The notes under the pieces are model-generated. The model was given only the letters and a program-made list of their open reading frames with translations, was not told where the DNA came from and ran no database searches. Positions 1 through 10,214 of a stretch of 64,000 bases of DNA are shown here, piece by piece. The stretch's first letter is position 1, and each line of letters begins with the position of its first letter. Both the position numbers and the translations under genes were made by a program. The DNA is from Callorhinus ursinus. Its lineage: Eukaryota; Chordata; Mammalia; Carnivora; Otariidae. The DNA lies in contig NW_020312902.1 of assembly GCF_003265705.1 (NCBI RefSeq), positions 16,432,970 to 16,496,969 of the forward strand, written 5' to 3'.

Positions 1-329
1 TTGTTTTAGTTGTCATTTTAAAACCATGATGGTAAGAAATACTATCCTCGTTTCTTGGGGGAAGATATTGACCATTAGAGAAGTGAGGTAACCAGAATTT
101 TATAATTAGTTAGAGGCAGAACTGGGATTCAGATCCCAGTTTCCTAAGTGTGCATTCTGGGCTTTTCCCACAACTTCATTGAATTTACTATTTAGTTAAA
201 GGTAAATCGAGAGACCTATCAACAATTATGTGAGAGAGATATGTAGAAATATTTAAGATCTATAAACTCACTTCCAAAGCACCATCTATTTACTTCTTCT
301 GACATGTTTACGGAAATGTAATTTTATGT

Positions 330-900
330 AGCATCTCTTCACTGCTACCTTTATAAATTTGATTTCATTTTAATTACCATTGCTTGCTGTGGTCATTTCC
401 AAAATGTTTGGCAGTTCCCACATTTGTCATTTCTAGCGGCAGTGTATTACGTTGCATGCGTATACTGTTCTCCCCCACAGACAAACATTTGGGCTATTTC
501 CAGGTTATAGCTCAAAAATCACCGCAACTATAAATATCTTTGTAAAAAATATATTTTTCTTTTGAATTATTTCTTTGTGATTTAGTGCCGAAAATGGGAA
601 TGCTGGGTCAGAAGCTGTCATGTAACAATTCTCGACAGAATTCCTTCCTGAAAGGCTGTACCAGTGTGCTACCTGCACTATATAACCAAACACAAACCTT
701 TCTATCAAACCAAAGCCAATTTCTGTTTTTTCCACCTAGTAATAGATGTGAGGTGGCACTTTAATAATTGTTTTAATATGCATGTCTGTATTCATGTTGT
801 GGGATGTTTCCCCAGTGTTTCGTCACGTAGACAGCGTGTGATCTTATCTGCTGTTGGTTGTAGATGACAGGGTATTGGAGACAGGGTGTTATTCTGGTAG
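330..900 (-). mobile_element. Old L1 fragment (diverged)
   Basis: Plus-strand reading resembles the inverted L1 3' region: ACATTTGGGCTATTTCCAGG, then AATGCTGGGTCAGAAG and TGAGGTGGCACTTTAATAAT. Highly diverged, so the ends are approximate. Confidence 0.5.
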
Positions 901-1179
901 ATTTCTATCAGTCCCTTAAAAGTTTTAGAGATAAAACTTATACCTATAGTATTGCTAATTTTCCCCTGCTGTTTACTCTGTTTTCATTTTAATCTCTTTT
1001 TTCTTCTGTGCAGCATTTAAAATTGAAACACTTTAAAATCTTCTAGTCAAAAAAATATTTTAAATTCACTTTCATTTTGGGGGAATTTATTATATTGGGT
1101 TATGAGATATCATCTAAATCAGTTTTTTTCTCCGTTGATACCCAGTTTTGTCACCAGCATTAATAATAATTTATTATTT

Positions 1180-1290
1180 TAATAAGTATTTTCCTCTTCA
1201 CCAAAATATTACAGTGTAGAGAAATTGGAAAATACATAAAAACACAAAGAAAATAAAAATACATCAAGTTGGCTATCCACAGTTAACTAT
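1180..1290. mobile_element. Old interspersed repeat, probably L1-derived
   Basis: GAAATTGGAAAATACATAAA, then AAGAAAATAAAAATACATC and CACAGTTAACT. It resembles 5340-5480 and 48460-48560, so three copies of one old family are present. Confidence 0.4.
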
Positions 1291-1910
1291 TTTGTTTTTT
1301 TATTTTGAATTGTTCATTTTGTAAATATTGCATTGGTCTGACCATTCCTTCACTGTCCTATAGCGTCCCCAATAAGTGGGGGGGGGTGGGACCCAGTTTA
1401 CTATTTTAGAGTATTTACTTCCCTTGTTTTTCTAGGCGTGTATATTCCTCTTCCCTCCCTTCTTCCTCATAAACTTGGAACATGCTACATAAACCCAACA
1501 ACACTAATGGAGTAGTGATTTCTTTCCTTACTTTAAAATTTTACTTTGTTTGTTATATATTAAGTTCATTGGGTCATTTCTGGGTTTCTCATTTTAAATT
1601 GAAGTATCAGCTAGTTTGCTTATCGCTTATTTCCAAGGTCTTCTAATTGGATAAAATACAGGAAGTATAATTGCACTATCAACAAGCCCATTGATACTTA
1701 ATATGCATAGGCATTGGGTAAATGGAAAACAGTTCCTGGCACATCATAAACACCATATTAAATGTTAAATAAATTATCTTTGGAATTATGATCCTGAGAG
1801 ATTAAAACAGTCTACATCATTTTTAAAATAGTATTCAGTTCGGTTAACTAAACTCTACTCACTATGTTGAAAGATTTTCCATAGTAAAATTGAAATAAAA
1901 ATGTATTTTG

Positions 1911-2017
1911 GGGGCCCCTGGCTGGCTCAGTCAGTAGAACATGTGATCCTTGATCTCAGGGTCGTGAGTTCAAGCCCCACATTGGGCATGGAGCCTACTT
2001 AAAAAAAAAAAAAAAAA
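1911..2017 (+). mobile_element. SINEC, short form
   Basis: tRNA-like head (CTGGCTGGCTCAGTCAG, with the B-box-like GAGTTCAAGCCCCAC) followed directly by GGAGCCTACTT and a poly-A run, with no CT-rich middle. Flanks ATGTATTTT (1901) and ATCTATTTT (2017) may be its target-site duplication. Confidence 0.88.
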
Positions 2018-2029
2018 TCTATTTTCGGT

Positions 2030-2378
2030 TGATCTTCTAGCCAGAAAATTAAAATAAGAAACCCCTTCCTGAACATTCACTCTCTTTAAAGTGTTTCAGA
2101 AGATTCACATGAAGTCATGGATATGTAAAAATTTTTTAAGTGTCCACATGGATAAAATGCTATAAAAAGAATAATAAATTGGAACAAAATTGACAATACA
2201 GATTATATAAAAAGGCTTTACAAACTCACAAGGAAAAGACCAAAGTCCTCATAGGAACAGGGACAAAGGGTATGAACAAGCATTTCCCAGAAGAAATGCT
2301 AATGGCTTTCAAACATATGACCAGATATTCAGTCTTACCACCCATAATTAGAAAAAATACTGTACACATTTAAACAAC
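2030..2378 (+). mobile_element. Old L1 fragment, ORF2-like
   Basis: Sense-strand features of the L1 ORF2 region: AGGGTATGAACAAGCATTTC, then AGAAGAAATGCTAATGGC and CATATGACCAGATATTC. Truncated and frame-broken. Confidence 0.5.
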
Positions 2379-2396
2379 AGGAAGGAAACTTTTTTT

Positions 2397-2597
2397 GTAA
2401 TAAAGATTTTATTTATTTATTTAACTGACAGAGAGAGAGAGACAGCTAGAGAAAGAACACAAGCAGGGGGAGTGGGAGAGGGAGAAGCAGGCTTCCCACC
2501 AAGCAGGGAGTCCAGTACGGGGCTCGATCCCAGGACCCTGGAACCATGACCCAAGCTGAAGGCAGCTGCTTAACCAACTGAGCCACCCCGGTGCCCT
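2397..2597 (-). mobile_element. SINEC, full length
   Basis: Tail (AAGATTTTATTTATTTATTT on the plus strand), GA-rich middle and inverted tRNA-like head are all present. Target-site duplication AGGAAGGAAACTTTT lies at 2379 and 2598. Confidence 0.93.
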
Positions 2598-2613
2598 AGG
2601 AAGGAAACTTTTT

Positions 2614-2800
2614 AAAAAAGATTTTTATTTATTTATTTGAGACAGAGAGAAAGTGAGTGGAGGGAAGGGCAGAGGGAGAGAATCTTCAAGCAGACTGCCC
2701 ACTGAGCGCAGAGCCTGACGCAGGGCTCGATCCCACAACCCTGAGATCATGACCTGAGCCGAAGGCAGACACTTAACCGACTGAGCCACCCAGGTGCCCC
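2614..2800 (-). mobile_element. SINEC
   Basis: Second minus-strand copy directly after the previous one, separated only by its target-site duplication. Ends at CCCAGGTGCCCC. Confidence 0.92.
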
Positions 2801-3402
2801 TAAAACCATCCTTTCTAACCTGTATCTGTTGTAATCTTGAAAGCAGGACTTGATTGCTGCCTTTTAGCAAAGGGTAGTAAATGTGAAGGTATAGCAGAGA
2901 CTGGAAGAAATACATGTCTGTCTCTTCTTTTCTCAACAGACCTGGTAGTTATTACTTTGTTCCAAGCAGTGTACCTTTATTGTCCAATGGAGCAGGCCAG
3001 GGAAACATAGGGGAGCTATGGGACTTAAGGTGAAGTTTTCAAATTCTTGTCCATAATTTCAAAATTCTGTCCAAAGGTGCATTTTCAGAGGGGCTTTGTG
3101 CTTCTTCTCCCTGTCCCCTACCACTCCAGCCCAGTCACAAACTATGCCATTCCTGTTGCCGGTGCACTCCCTTCTCTCTTACTGCTCTTAACTTTCCTCA
3201 CCCAGAAAGTACTATTGACACTCCCAACATTTTCTTAATTGAAAAATTCAAAACAGAAAAGTTGAATGAAATGTACCATGAACACTCATATGCTCACAAC
3301 CTAGATTCTCTAGTTAACATTTCACTGTATTTGCTTTATCATGCATTTCAAAGTGAGTTGTAGATATCAGTACACTTCACCTGTAAACACTTCAGCATGC
3401 AT

Positions 3403-3433
3403 GCATATAATTGACTGGTATATATTAGTTTAT
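3403..3433 (+). repeat. 31-base direct repeat, copy 1
   Basis: GCATATAATTGACTGG and the following TATATTAGTTTAT recur at 4366-4396 with one substitution (C to G). This copy lies in L1-like sequence. Confidence 0.7.
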
Positions 3434-3750
3434 GGGCTTTTTTGTTTAAGAAAAATTTCTATACAGTGAAATGCTTACATCTTAAGTATATCATTTGGTG
3501 CATGTTTTTTCATTTGATGCATTTTTGACTAATGCATACATATCCGTGTAACCCAAATCCCCTTAAGATTTAGATATAGAATGTTACTCCAGAAAGTTTC
3601 TGCATGTTCCTTCCCAGTCAATCCCCTTCCCAGTGATAGGATTCCCAGTGGTAATCACTGCTCTGATTCTTCCATTATAGATTAGTTCTCCTTCTCAAAC
3701 TTCACATGAACAGAATCATACAACATGAACTCTCGTGTAACGTTTCTTTT

Positions 3751-3950
3751 TTTTTTTTTAAGGATTTATTTATTTATTTGACAGAGAAAGAGAGAGAGCA
3801 CAAGTAGGCAGAGCGACAGGCAGAGGAAGAGGGAGAAGCAGGCTCTCCCCTGAGCAGGGAGCCCGATGCGGGGCTCGATCCCAGGACCCTGGGATCATGA
3901 CCTGAGCTGAAGGCAGCTGCTCAACCAACCGAGCCACCCAGGCGCCCCAT
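3751..3950 (-). mobile_element. SINEC inserted in an L1
   Basis: Flanked by GTGTAACGTTTCTTTT (3735) and GTGTGACGTTTCTTTC (3951). It splits a minus-strand L1 whose ORF2-like sequence resumes after it. Confidence 0.93.
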
Positions 3951-4315
3951 GTGTGACGTTTCTTTCATTCAGCATGATGTTTTTGAGATTCACCCACATT
4001 ACTGTGTATATCAGTAGTTGTTTCCTTTTTATTGCCGAGTAGTATTTCATTGGATGAATATATACCAAAGGGTGTATGCCTATTCTCCTCTTGATGGCTG
4101 CCTGGGCTGTTTTCAACTTTTGGCTGTTAATGACTAAAGTTCCTATGAACATTCTTGTGCAAGTCTTTTTGTGGACATATGCTTTCTCTTGGGAAATTGC
4201 TAAGTCATACAGTTGGTATATGTTTAGATTTATAATAAACTTCCAGACATTTTTCCAAAATGGCTGTACCATTTTGCTTTCCCACCAAGATTGTAACAGA
4301 GTTCTTACTGGCCTT

Positions 4316-4490
4316 CAAAAAATATACATATACATGTATATATAATTGTGTGTGTATATATTTGTGCATATAATTGAGTGGTATATATTAGTTTATATAT
4401 ATATACACACACAATTACAGGTATAAAATTACATATATATATAAATGCATGTATAATATATACATATGCATACAATTATACATATGTATT
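4316..4490. repeat. TA/CA-rich simple repeat
   Basis: Alternating TATA, TACA and GTGT runs of about 170 bases inside the minus-strand L1 block, with short open frames rich in Tyr and Ile that carry no meaning. Confidence 0.8.
4366..4396 (+). repeat. 31-base direct repeat, copy 2
   Basis: Second copy of the 31-base segment, 963 bases downstream, at the start of a TA-rich simple repeat inside the same old L1 block. The TA-rich stretch may have been seeded by a copied or expanded piece. Confidence 0.7.
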
Positions 4491-5075
4491 TATAATTTCT
4501 TCATATTTTCTGGATATAAGCCATTTGTCAAGTATACATTTTGTGAACAGTTTCCCCCGGACTGTGGTATATATATTAATTTTGGTGAGCAAAAATTTAA
4601 AATTTTGGTAACGTCTCATTTATTAAACTTTTATGCTATTGCCTTTTGTGTCCTAAGAGACCTTTGCTTAGCCCCCAAGTTGCAGAGATATTTTGATATA
4701 TTTTCTTCTATCAGCTTTATAGTTTTACATGTTATGTTTAAATTTATTTTGAATTAACTTTTCTGTTTGGTATGAGGTAGGAGTCAGAGTTTGTGTTTTT
4801 CCTTAGGGATAGCCAGTGGTTCCAACTCTCTGTTATCCTTTCTCCATTAGATTGCTTTGGCATCGCTACAGACTCTGTAATGGACAGGCTGTTCTCCTTG
4901 GCTCCCTTGGTTATCCTAGGGTGGAGAGAGAAAGTTATTCCTTTCTGGTGTCCTAACCCCATCACTTATATCTAGACGTATTCTAAATACTCCTGAGTTC
5001 TGACTCATAAGCCTATGGAATTTTCTCTGGTTGGCAATGAGTTGTGACTGGGTTATCTGTTCTGTCTGAACACAG

Positions 5076-5171
5076 GATGGCCAGTGTCCCCGTGAAGGAA
5101 CGGGTGAGGGTGTCTCAGAACTGGAGGTTGGGGCGCTGCCGAGAGGGGATCCTGCTGAAGTGGAGATGCAG
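5076..5171 (+). CDS. FBXW4: FBXW4 internal exon (probably exon 2)
   Basis: FBXW4 is an F-box/WD40 protein thought to act as a substrate receptor of SCF-type ubiquitin ligases. This exon begins after a CACAG acceptor and ends at a GTAAGT donor. Its first base completes a codon begun in the upstream exon; it then reads M-A-S-V-P-V-K-E-R and continues through QNWRLGRCREGILLKWRC, which I recognise as the linker between the F-box and the WD repeats of FBXW4. The final AG is completed by the first base of the next exon to give Ser. It is 96 bases long with phase 2 at both ends, so skipping it would keep the frame. The ATG at 5077 is internal (a Met in the family sequence), not the start; the F-box exon lies left of the window. 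I am confident of the gene from the joined protein of all five exons. Confidence 0.95.
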
Positions 5172-5329
5172 GTAAGTAGCCTCTTGACTCTTAAAGCTAC
5201 CTGGGACAGAAAAGCGTGCTGGGAAGTAAAAAGTCTGGTCCTAGCTAGAGTGGATATGTGCCTCTCTTGAGTGGTGTGGCAAAGGGGGCATCGGAGGGAC
5301 TTTTTTTTTTTACATTTGTAAAAATTACC

Positions 5330-5490
5330 AAAAAATGTACTTTAACAAATTCCACATTTTTATGATTATAAAAATAACACATTTATTGTAGAGATTTGAA
5401 AAAATAGAAGCATTTAAAGAGGCAATAAAACTTCCGTATAATGCTACCACTCAGAGGTAACCACTGTTAATGTACCTCATCAAAAGAAAG
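5330..5490. mobile_element. Old interspersed repeat, probably L1-derived
   Basis: TATAAAAATAACACATTTATTG and CTACCACTCAGAGGTAACCA-like order matches the family seen at 1180 and 48460. Confidence 0.4.
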
Positions 5491-6676
5491 AAATGAAGCC
5501 AACATTTCAACCCATCTTGTTTTACAGTTATTTTTCTTTAAATCTACTCTATGGAGTTACGCCTTCACTTCCTTCACTCCATTAGCCCTCTGCCCAACTT
5601 TATTAAGAAGGCAAAATAGGACCTAAAGCCTTGGCTATAGATGTTACAGGAGGTAGAGTTCAGAACTGTGAGGAAATTTAGACAGTGGCTTTGGATTGCT
5701 AATGCCGCAAATTGTATGCTTCACTGATGCTACATTATTTCATAATTATCATTTGACTTCCTACCAAAGAAGTGCTCCTTGTTGATTGGTTGGAATGGAT
5801 AAGGAACGTCATGGTTCCTCATTCCAGGTTGACCTGCAGACAGGCTTCTTCATCTGAAGACCCCTTCTCTCTTGCTGGTGTCCAGTTTCTGCTGCTTTCA
5901 TGGGTGGTGGTTGCTGTGAATTATGCGGGGGTCCTGGTGGTGGTAAAGAAACTACTAGGGAGAAAGACTGATTTTTATGGTAAAAAAAACTTTGCCCTCT
6001 GCTTCCTGCTTTTACCTTTTAATACCAGAAAGTGGAGTTTATTTCTTTATCAAGGTTTTGTCCCTGACGTCTTTTTTGGGGATGGTTTTCAAAGCAATTT
6101 GGCAAATAAACACACAAAGCAGTTACCAGGCTGCCCCAGGATTCTCCACTGTTCACCTGGAATGAACCTGGTTTCTCGTCCTAGGCAAATGGCTGTTTAC
6201 CAGATGGCTCTAAACACATGCATTCCAACCATCCCACTTGACTGTGCCACAAACCTGTGCAAGGGGATGTTGAAGAGGGAAGTGTATAATGAGTGAGAAT
6301 GTAGGCATCTATACACACTCTACACATGTTCTATATAATATATGCACACACTTGTAAAAACCTCCTGAGCAGAAACTCAGCTCTACAAAGACCAAGCTGC
6401 ATTTAATGGCCCGTCAAGTCAATTTGCAGAACTTTTCCACATTCCCATGACGCTTGTATTAAGGAGTCTGGGGAAGAAACACAGCCCAGTTTGCTCAGAC
6501 AGGCTTGGCAGTGGGAGATGGTGTCTCAGTAAATGTGGATGAATCAGCTGTCCCTATGCTTTGCTTGGGATCTGGTAGCTCCAGAACTCCTACATAGAGT
6601 AGGACAGGCTGCTGGGATGTCTACCTTGGGAAAGGGGCTTAGTCCCCACCAGAGAGCCTGGGCTCTGGCAGAGTCT

Positions 6677-6796
6677 GTCTGCCTTTCTCTTCGTTTCTTT
6701 TTTCTTCTTTTTCTGTCTCTTTCTCTCTCTCTGCGTCCCTCCCTCCCTCCCTTCCTCCCTTCCTCCCTTCCTTCCTTTCTTTTTCTTTCCTTATTT
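6677..6796. repeat. Polypyrimidine tract derived from a SINE tail
   Basis: Runs of TTTCT, CTCT, CCCT and CCTT units. It lies between the left target-site duplication CTGGCAGAGTCT (6665-6676) and the body of the minus-strand SINEC, so it occupies the place of the SINE's tail. Confidence 0.75.
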
Positions 6797-6815
6797 TAAA
6801 AAGATTTTATTTATT

Positions 6816-6854
<39 letters not shown>

Positions 6855-7000
6855 GCACAAGAGGAGGAGCAGAGGAAGAGGGACAAGCAGACTCCACGCT
6901 GAGTGGAGCCTGTCTCAGGCTTGATCTCAAGATCCTGAGATCGTGACCTGAGTTGAAATCAAGAGTTGGTCGCTTAACTGACTGAGCCATGCAGGCGCCC
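6797..7000 (-). mobile_element. SINEC with expanded tail
   Basis: The body runs from AAAAGATTTTATTTATTTG through GT and GA runs to the inverted head ending GGCGCCC. Target-site duplication CTGGCAGAGTCT is at 6665 and 7001, so the 120-base CT tract on its left belongs to the insertion. Confidence 0.92.
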
Positions 7001-7502
7001 CTGGCAGAGTCTTCTTTCTTAAGGCTCATTCCATGCCATGGGACTGGCCTGTGGCTTCTAACCTTTCTCCCTCCTGCCAGACTATAGAGGGAATCTTTGA
7101 CTATTTGTGGATTTCTCTTATCAGCTGCCTAGGAGAGCTGATTATTTCTCTGGAGCCCCCAAACTGTAGTGGACTGCTGCGGAGCTGTGTTTTCCCCTTG
7201 CTCCACTTACCCTCTAATACAGAAACACAGACATCCCATGTGAGGATCTAGATAGCTAACTAGTACATTAGCATCCTTTCCTAAGTGGCCTTATTCCTTT
7301 CACTTATAAATGGCCCCTTTGCATAGTGGGATAAGGGAATGGGGCTTCTTGGGGCTCACTCTTCTCTTTTTTCCATCTACTCTGTTGGAGGAAGAGGTAA
7401 GAAGTATGTGTGGGAGTCTTGGAACCTCGAAACTTATCACTTGACACTTCAAATTGGGGAGGATGCAGAATGAAAGAAAATCACTTCATCTGGGTGGAAG
7501 GT

Positions 7503-7685
7503 TTTTTTTTTTTTTTAAGATTTTATGTATTTATTTATTTAGAGAGCACAAGCAGGGGAAGCAGCAGGCAGAGGGAGAGGCAGGCTTCCCGATGAGCAAG
7601 GAGCCCGATGCGGGACTCGATCCCGGGCCCCTGGGATCATGACCTGAGTGGAAGGCAGATAATGGACTGAGCCACCCAGGCTCCC
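7503..7685 (-). mobile_element. SINEC
   Basis: Target-site duplication TGGAAGGT at 7495 and 7686. The head has a small deletion (GGCAGATAATGGACTGAGCC). Confidence 0.92.
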
Positions 7686-7870
7686 TGGAAGGTGTCTTTT
7701 TTAACCCTCTCCATGCCCCAGTCATTGAATTTGCTGAGCTCTGCCTACCCCCAAGAAGTCTACGCTGCCAGTAATTCGAGTCATAAGCATTCTCCAATTA
7801 AGAGTGATATTTAATTGGTGTTTTAGTTCTGACTTTCTTTTATAAAGTCCAGAACTTTCAGAACAGAAAG

Positions 7871-7945
7871 TTTTACTTCTAGAAGTTTCTCCTCCCTTTG
7901 CTCTTTTCTTCCTTAAACTTTGTATTCTTTCAGAGACATGCACAC
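7871..7945 (+). repeat. 75-base direct duplication, copy 1
   Basis: This segment, running from TTTTACTTCTAGAAG to GAGACATGCACAC, recurs at 10140-10214 in the same orientation with six mismatches by eye. Homology stops at both ends. It lies in intron 2, before exons 3 and 4. I do not recognise it as a known repeat family. Confidence 0.85.
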
Positions 7946-8138
7946 CGGAAAGCTCAGTCTCTCTGGTTTTCTAAGGGTGGCCTAAGGGTAGGTAGTTTTA
8001 CAGGAGAATGGGGAGGTAAAGGCTGAGCCGTACAAGTTATCCTTGCTAAGTTGGGGATCAGTCAGCCTCTCCAAAGATTGGAATCAGTTTTCATGCTGTA
8101 TCTCGTTGACTCTTAAATTGTGTTTTACATCTCTGCAG

Positions 8139-8324
8139 TCAGATGCCCTGGATGCAGCTGGAAGGTGATGCTCTGTACATATCCCAGGCTAATTTCATCC
8201 TGGCTTATCAGTTCCGCCCAGATGGTGCCAGCTTGAACCGTCGGCCCCTGGGAGTCTTTGCTGGGCATGATGAGGACGTTTGCCACTTTGTGCTGGCCAA
8301 CTCGCATATTATCAGTGCAGGAGG
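8139..8324 (+). CDS. FBXW4: FBXW4 internal exon (probably exon 3), first WD repeat
   Basis: This exon is 186 bases long, has a TTTTACATCTCTGCAG acceptor and a GTAAGT donor, and is phase 2 at both ends. It reads (S)QMPWMQLEGDALYIS, then ANFILAYQFRPDG, then GVFAGHDEDVCHFVL and NSHIISAGG. The GH dipeptide in AGHDEDV and the hydrophobic strand before SAGG are typical of the start of a WD40 blade. The last two bases (GG) join the first base of the next exon to make Gly, giving the SAGGDGKIG turn. Intron 2 before it is 2,967 bases and intron 3 after it only 460 bases. No frame disruption is seen. Confidence 0.96.
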
Positions 8325-8784
8325 GTAAGTGCTGCAGGCGTCTCCTTCTACTTCTTCCTTCGCATTCTTCAGGGAACTTCGGCTTGCCTACCTCTGACTT
8401 TTCTTTCTCAGCTCCAAAGGGATGAGGAGGGAGACCTTAAGAAGAGGGAGTGTTTTTGTTTTTGTTTTTGTTTTTCCATGTGAAGCAGAGAGATTTACCA
8501 AAGGCACTTAATAGGGTTAGCTGGAGAAGGAAAACAGGAAGAGCCTTTAATGAAAAGTGAAGCTGGTTTTGATACTCTCATGGGGGGAATTTGCTTTGTC
8601 TCTCAGCTCTGTTCAGCCCCGGGTGTACTGAAGAAGTAGAGGTGTCTCAAAGCTCAGCGCCTTGTTGAGCTGAATTGCCTAAAACAGGACATCCCTGGAG
8701 ACGCAGGCTGCTTCTGTAGCCTTGTTCTCTTCCGACAGAGAGAATAATTGGCTGTTGGGGGTGGGCTCCCTATTTCTCTCCTAG
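8325..8784 (+). other. FBXW4: FBXW4 intron 3
   Basis: Short 460-base intron. The only notable content is a TTTTTG hexamer run at about 8451-8476. No repeat insertion is seen. Confidence 0.9.
8451..8476. repeat. (TTTTTG)n run
   Basis: Four consecutive GTTTTT units in intron 3. Confidence 0.9.
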
Positions 8785-8917
8785 AGATGGGAAGATTGGC
8801 GTTCATAAGATTCATAGCACCTTCACTGTCAAGTACTCGGCTCATGAACAGGAGGTGAACTGTGTGGATTGCAGAGGGGGCATCATTGTGAGTGGCTCTA
8901 GGGACAGGACGGCCAAG
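8785..8917 (+). CDS. FBXW4: FBXW4 internal exon (probably exon 4), WD repeat
   Basis: The acceptor is TTTCTCTCCTAG and the donor GTGAGT. The first base completes a Gly codon; the exon then reads DGKIGVHKIHSTFTVKYS, AHEQEVNCVDCRGGIIVSG and SRDRTAK. It carries the end of one WD40 blade and most of the next: the AHEQEV turn followed by IIVSGSRDRTAK is the canonical strand c/d pattern, completed by VW at the start of the next exon. It is 133 bases long and ends in phase 0, the only phase change among the exons seen here. Exons 3 and 4 together are 319 bases, so losing both would shift the frame. Confidence 0.96.
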
Positions 8918-9887
8918 GTGAGTGGTCTCCTCCTTACGTATGGTTATTCCCTCTGTCTATAGGGAGTGGGGTGGGAGGGGGTGGGCAGGCCTTGAGCCTT
9001 GGGATTGGCTCCTCGAGGGCGCTGGGTGGGGGCGGGAGGGGACGACACGATAAAGGACTCACTTATGTGCCTCAGGCATGCAGTTTGCGGTGCCAGACTA
9101 TGTCCCTGCCAGCTGGCCTGAGAAAGGAGTGGACAGTGGCTGGGAAGCTTGCCACTCACTTGAAATGTGGCGTGAACTCAAAAACAGAGGGCCTGGCCAG
9201 CTTTTCCTCCCTGCGCTGAATTTCCTCAAGTTTGTGGGCTGAGTTCTGACCCCAATATTTTATTTTAAAATCTCCCTCCTTTTGCTTGCTCTCTGTTTAG
9301 GGAGGTTAATTTTTCACCACCGTGTTTATAAGCAATCAGGCTGATAATTAAAATGTGTTTTTACTGCTTCTCTGGAGAGTGATGTGGTCAGCAAGCAGTA
9401 GAAAGACAAGGAGGGAAAGGCGTTTTGGTGCGTCATTGCCAAACTGCCTGGGCTACAGTCAGTCATCTGCCAACAGAATGAGGCCGATAAGTAGTGTGAC
9501 CCCTGCTTTAGGGACTCTGCTCATCCACGTTTGAGTCAAACAGGCCTCTACCCATGAGACAGAGAAGAATGTCTTTCTCCCTGCCTGTGTCCAGCAGCCC
9601 TGGGCGGGGCCCGCACACACCTGGTCCTTTGGGGCTGCTGTGGGAACTTCGCTGACAATTCAGTCGAGGTGCAGGAAGCCCGATAGCATCTTACTTGCCT
9701 GTTTCCCGGCATCTGGAGACTTCATAGTGCCAACAGGAGCAAAATGCCTCTTCGTGTCAGCAAATTGGCTGCTAAGACACCTAGGGAGGGTCTCCGGAGA
9801 GGGAAGTTGCAGTTTTTACTCATTAACTTTTCCGACTCCATGTACCCTCTGGTGATTATTCCTTCATATAAAAATGCCACCAGTTTA

Positions 9888-10097
9888 TTTATTTATTTAT
9901 TTATTTTAAAGATTTTATTTATTTATTTGAGAGAGAGAGAGAATGAGAGATACAGAGCACGAGAAGGAAGAGGGTCAGAGGGAGAAGCAGACTCCCCGCT
10001 GAGCGGGGAGCCCGATGCGGGACTCGATCCCGGGACTCCAGGATCATGACCTGAGCCGAAGGTAGTCGCTTAACCAACTGAGCCACCCAGGCACCCT
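9888..10097 (-). mobile_element. SINEC
   Basis: Target-site duplication AAAATGCCACCAGTTTA (9871) and AAAATGCCACCAATTTA (10098), one mismatch. Full-length body. Confidence 0.95.
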
Positions 10098-10139
10098 AAA
10101 ATGCCACCAATTTATATAAAAAGGGCAACATATGTTCCT

Positions 10140-10214
10140 TTTTACTTCTGGAAGTTTCTCCTCCTTTTGCTCTTTTATTCCTTACACTTTGTGTTCTGTC
10201 AGAGACATGCACAC
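10140..10214 (+). repeat. 75-base direct duplication, copy 2
   Basis: Second copy, in intron 4, about 25 bases after the target-site duplication of a SINEC. With the copy at 7871 it brackets exons 3 and 4. Differences from copy 1 are single-base substitutions with no gaps. Confidence 0.85.

Larger units (their letters stand above)
3240..4975 (-). mobile_element. L1 fragment with ORF2 C-terminal remnant
   Basis: On the minus strand, 3970-4270 encodes a recognisable L1 ORF2 C-terminal remnant with the YIHPMKYYSAIKRKQL segment (the family's HTMEYYSAIKRNE motif), broken by a SINEC at 3751-3950. Sequence on both sides (GAATCATACAACATGAACTC; TGGCTGTACCATTTTGC) also fits an inverted L1. A TA-rich repeat lies inside. 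It is long dead. Confidence 0.75.
1..5075 (+). other. FBXW4: FBXW4 intron 1, 3' part
   Basis: AT-rich intronic DNA upstream of the first recognised exon. Most of it is explained by old L1 pieces (about 330-900, 2030-2378 and 3240-4975), an old repeat at 1180-1290 and four SINEC copies. Stretches 900-1180 and 1290-1900 show nothing I can name beyond AT-rich sequence and a short G run near 1378. At 2801-3240 I see no gene or recognised repeat. Confidence 0.8.
5172..8138 (+). other. FBXW4: FBXW4 intron 2
   Basis: This 2,967-base intron lies between the exons ending at 5171 and starting at 8139. It holds an old repeat near 5330-5490, two minus-strand SINEC copies (6677-7000 and 7503-7685), a CT-rich tract and the first copy of a 75-base duplication (7871-7945). 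The rest, including 5500-6660 and 7013-7490, shows no gene or recognisable element; the open frame at 5772-6296 has no family resemblance and is taken as chance. Confidence 0.85.

Noticed and set aside
3895..4272. 125-codon minus-strand frame as a gene
   Set aside because: It is the decayed C-terminal remnant of L1 ORF2 joined to a SINE, with no intact start or catalytic region.
5077..5079. ATG at the start of the first exon as the translation start
   Set aside because: The exon opens with an AG acceptor and one codon-completing base, and the family has an internal Met here; the F-box must come from an upstream exon.
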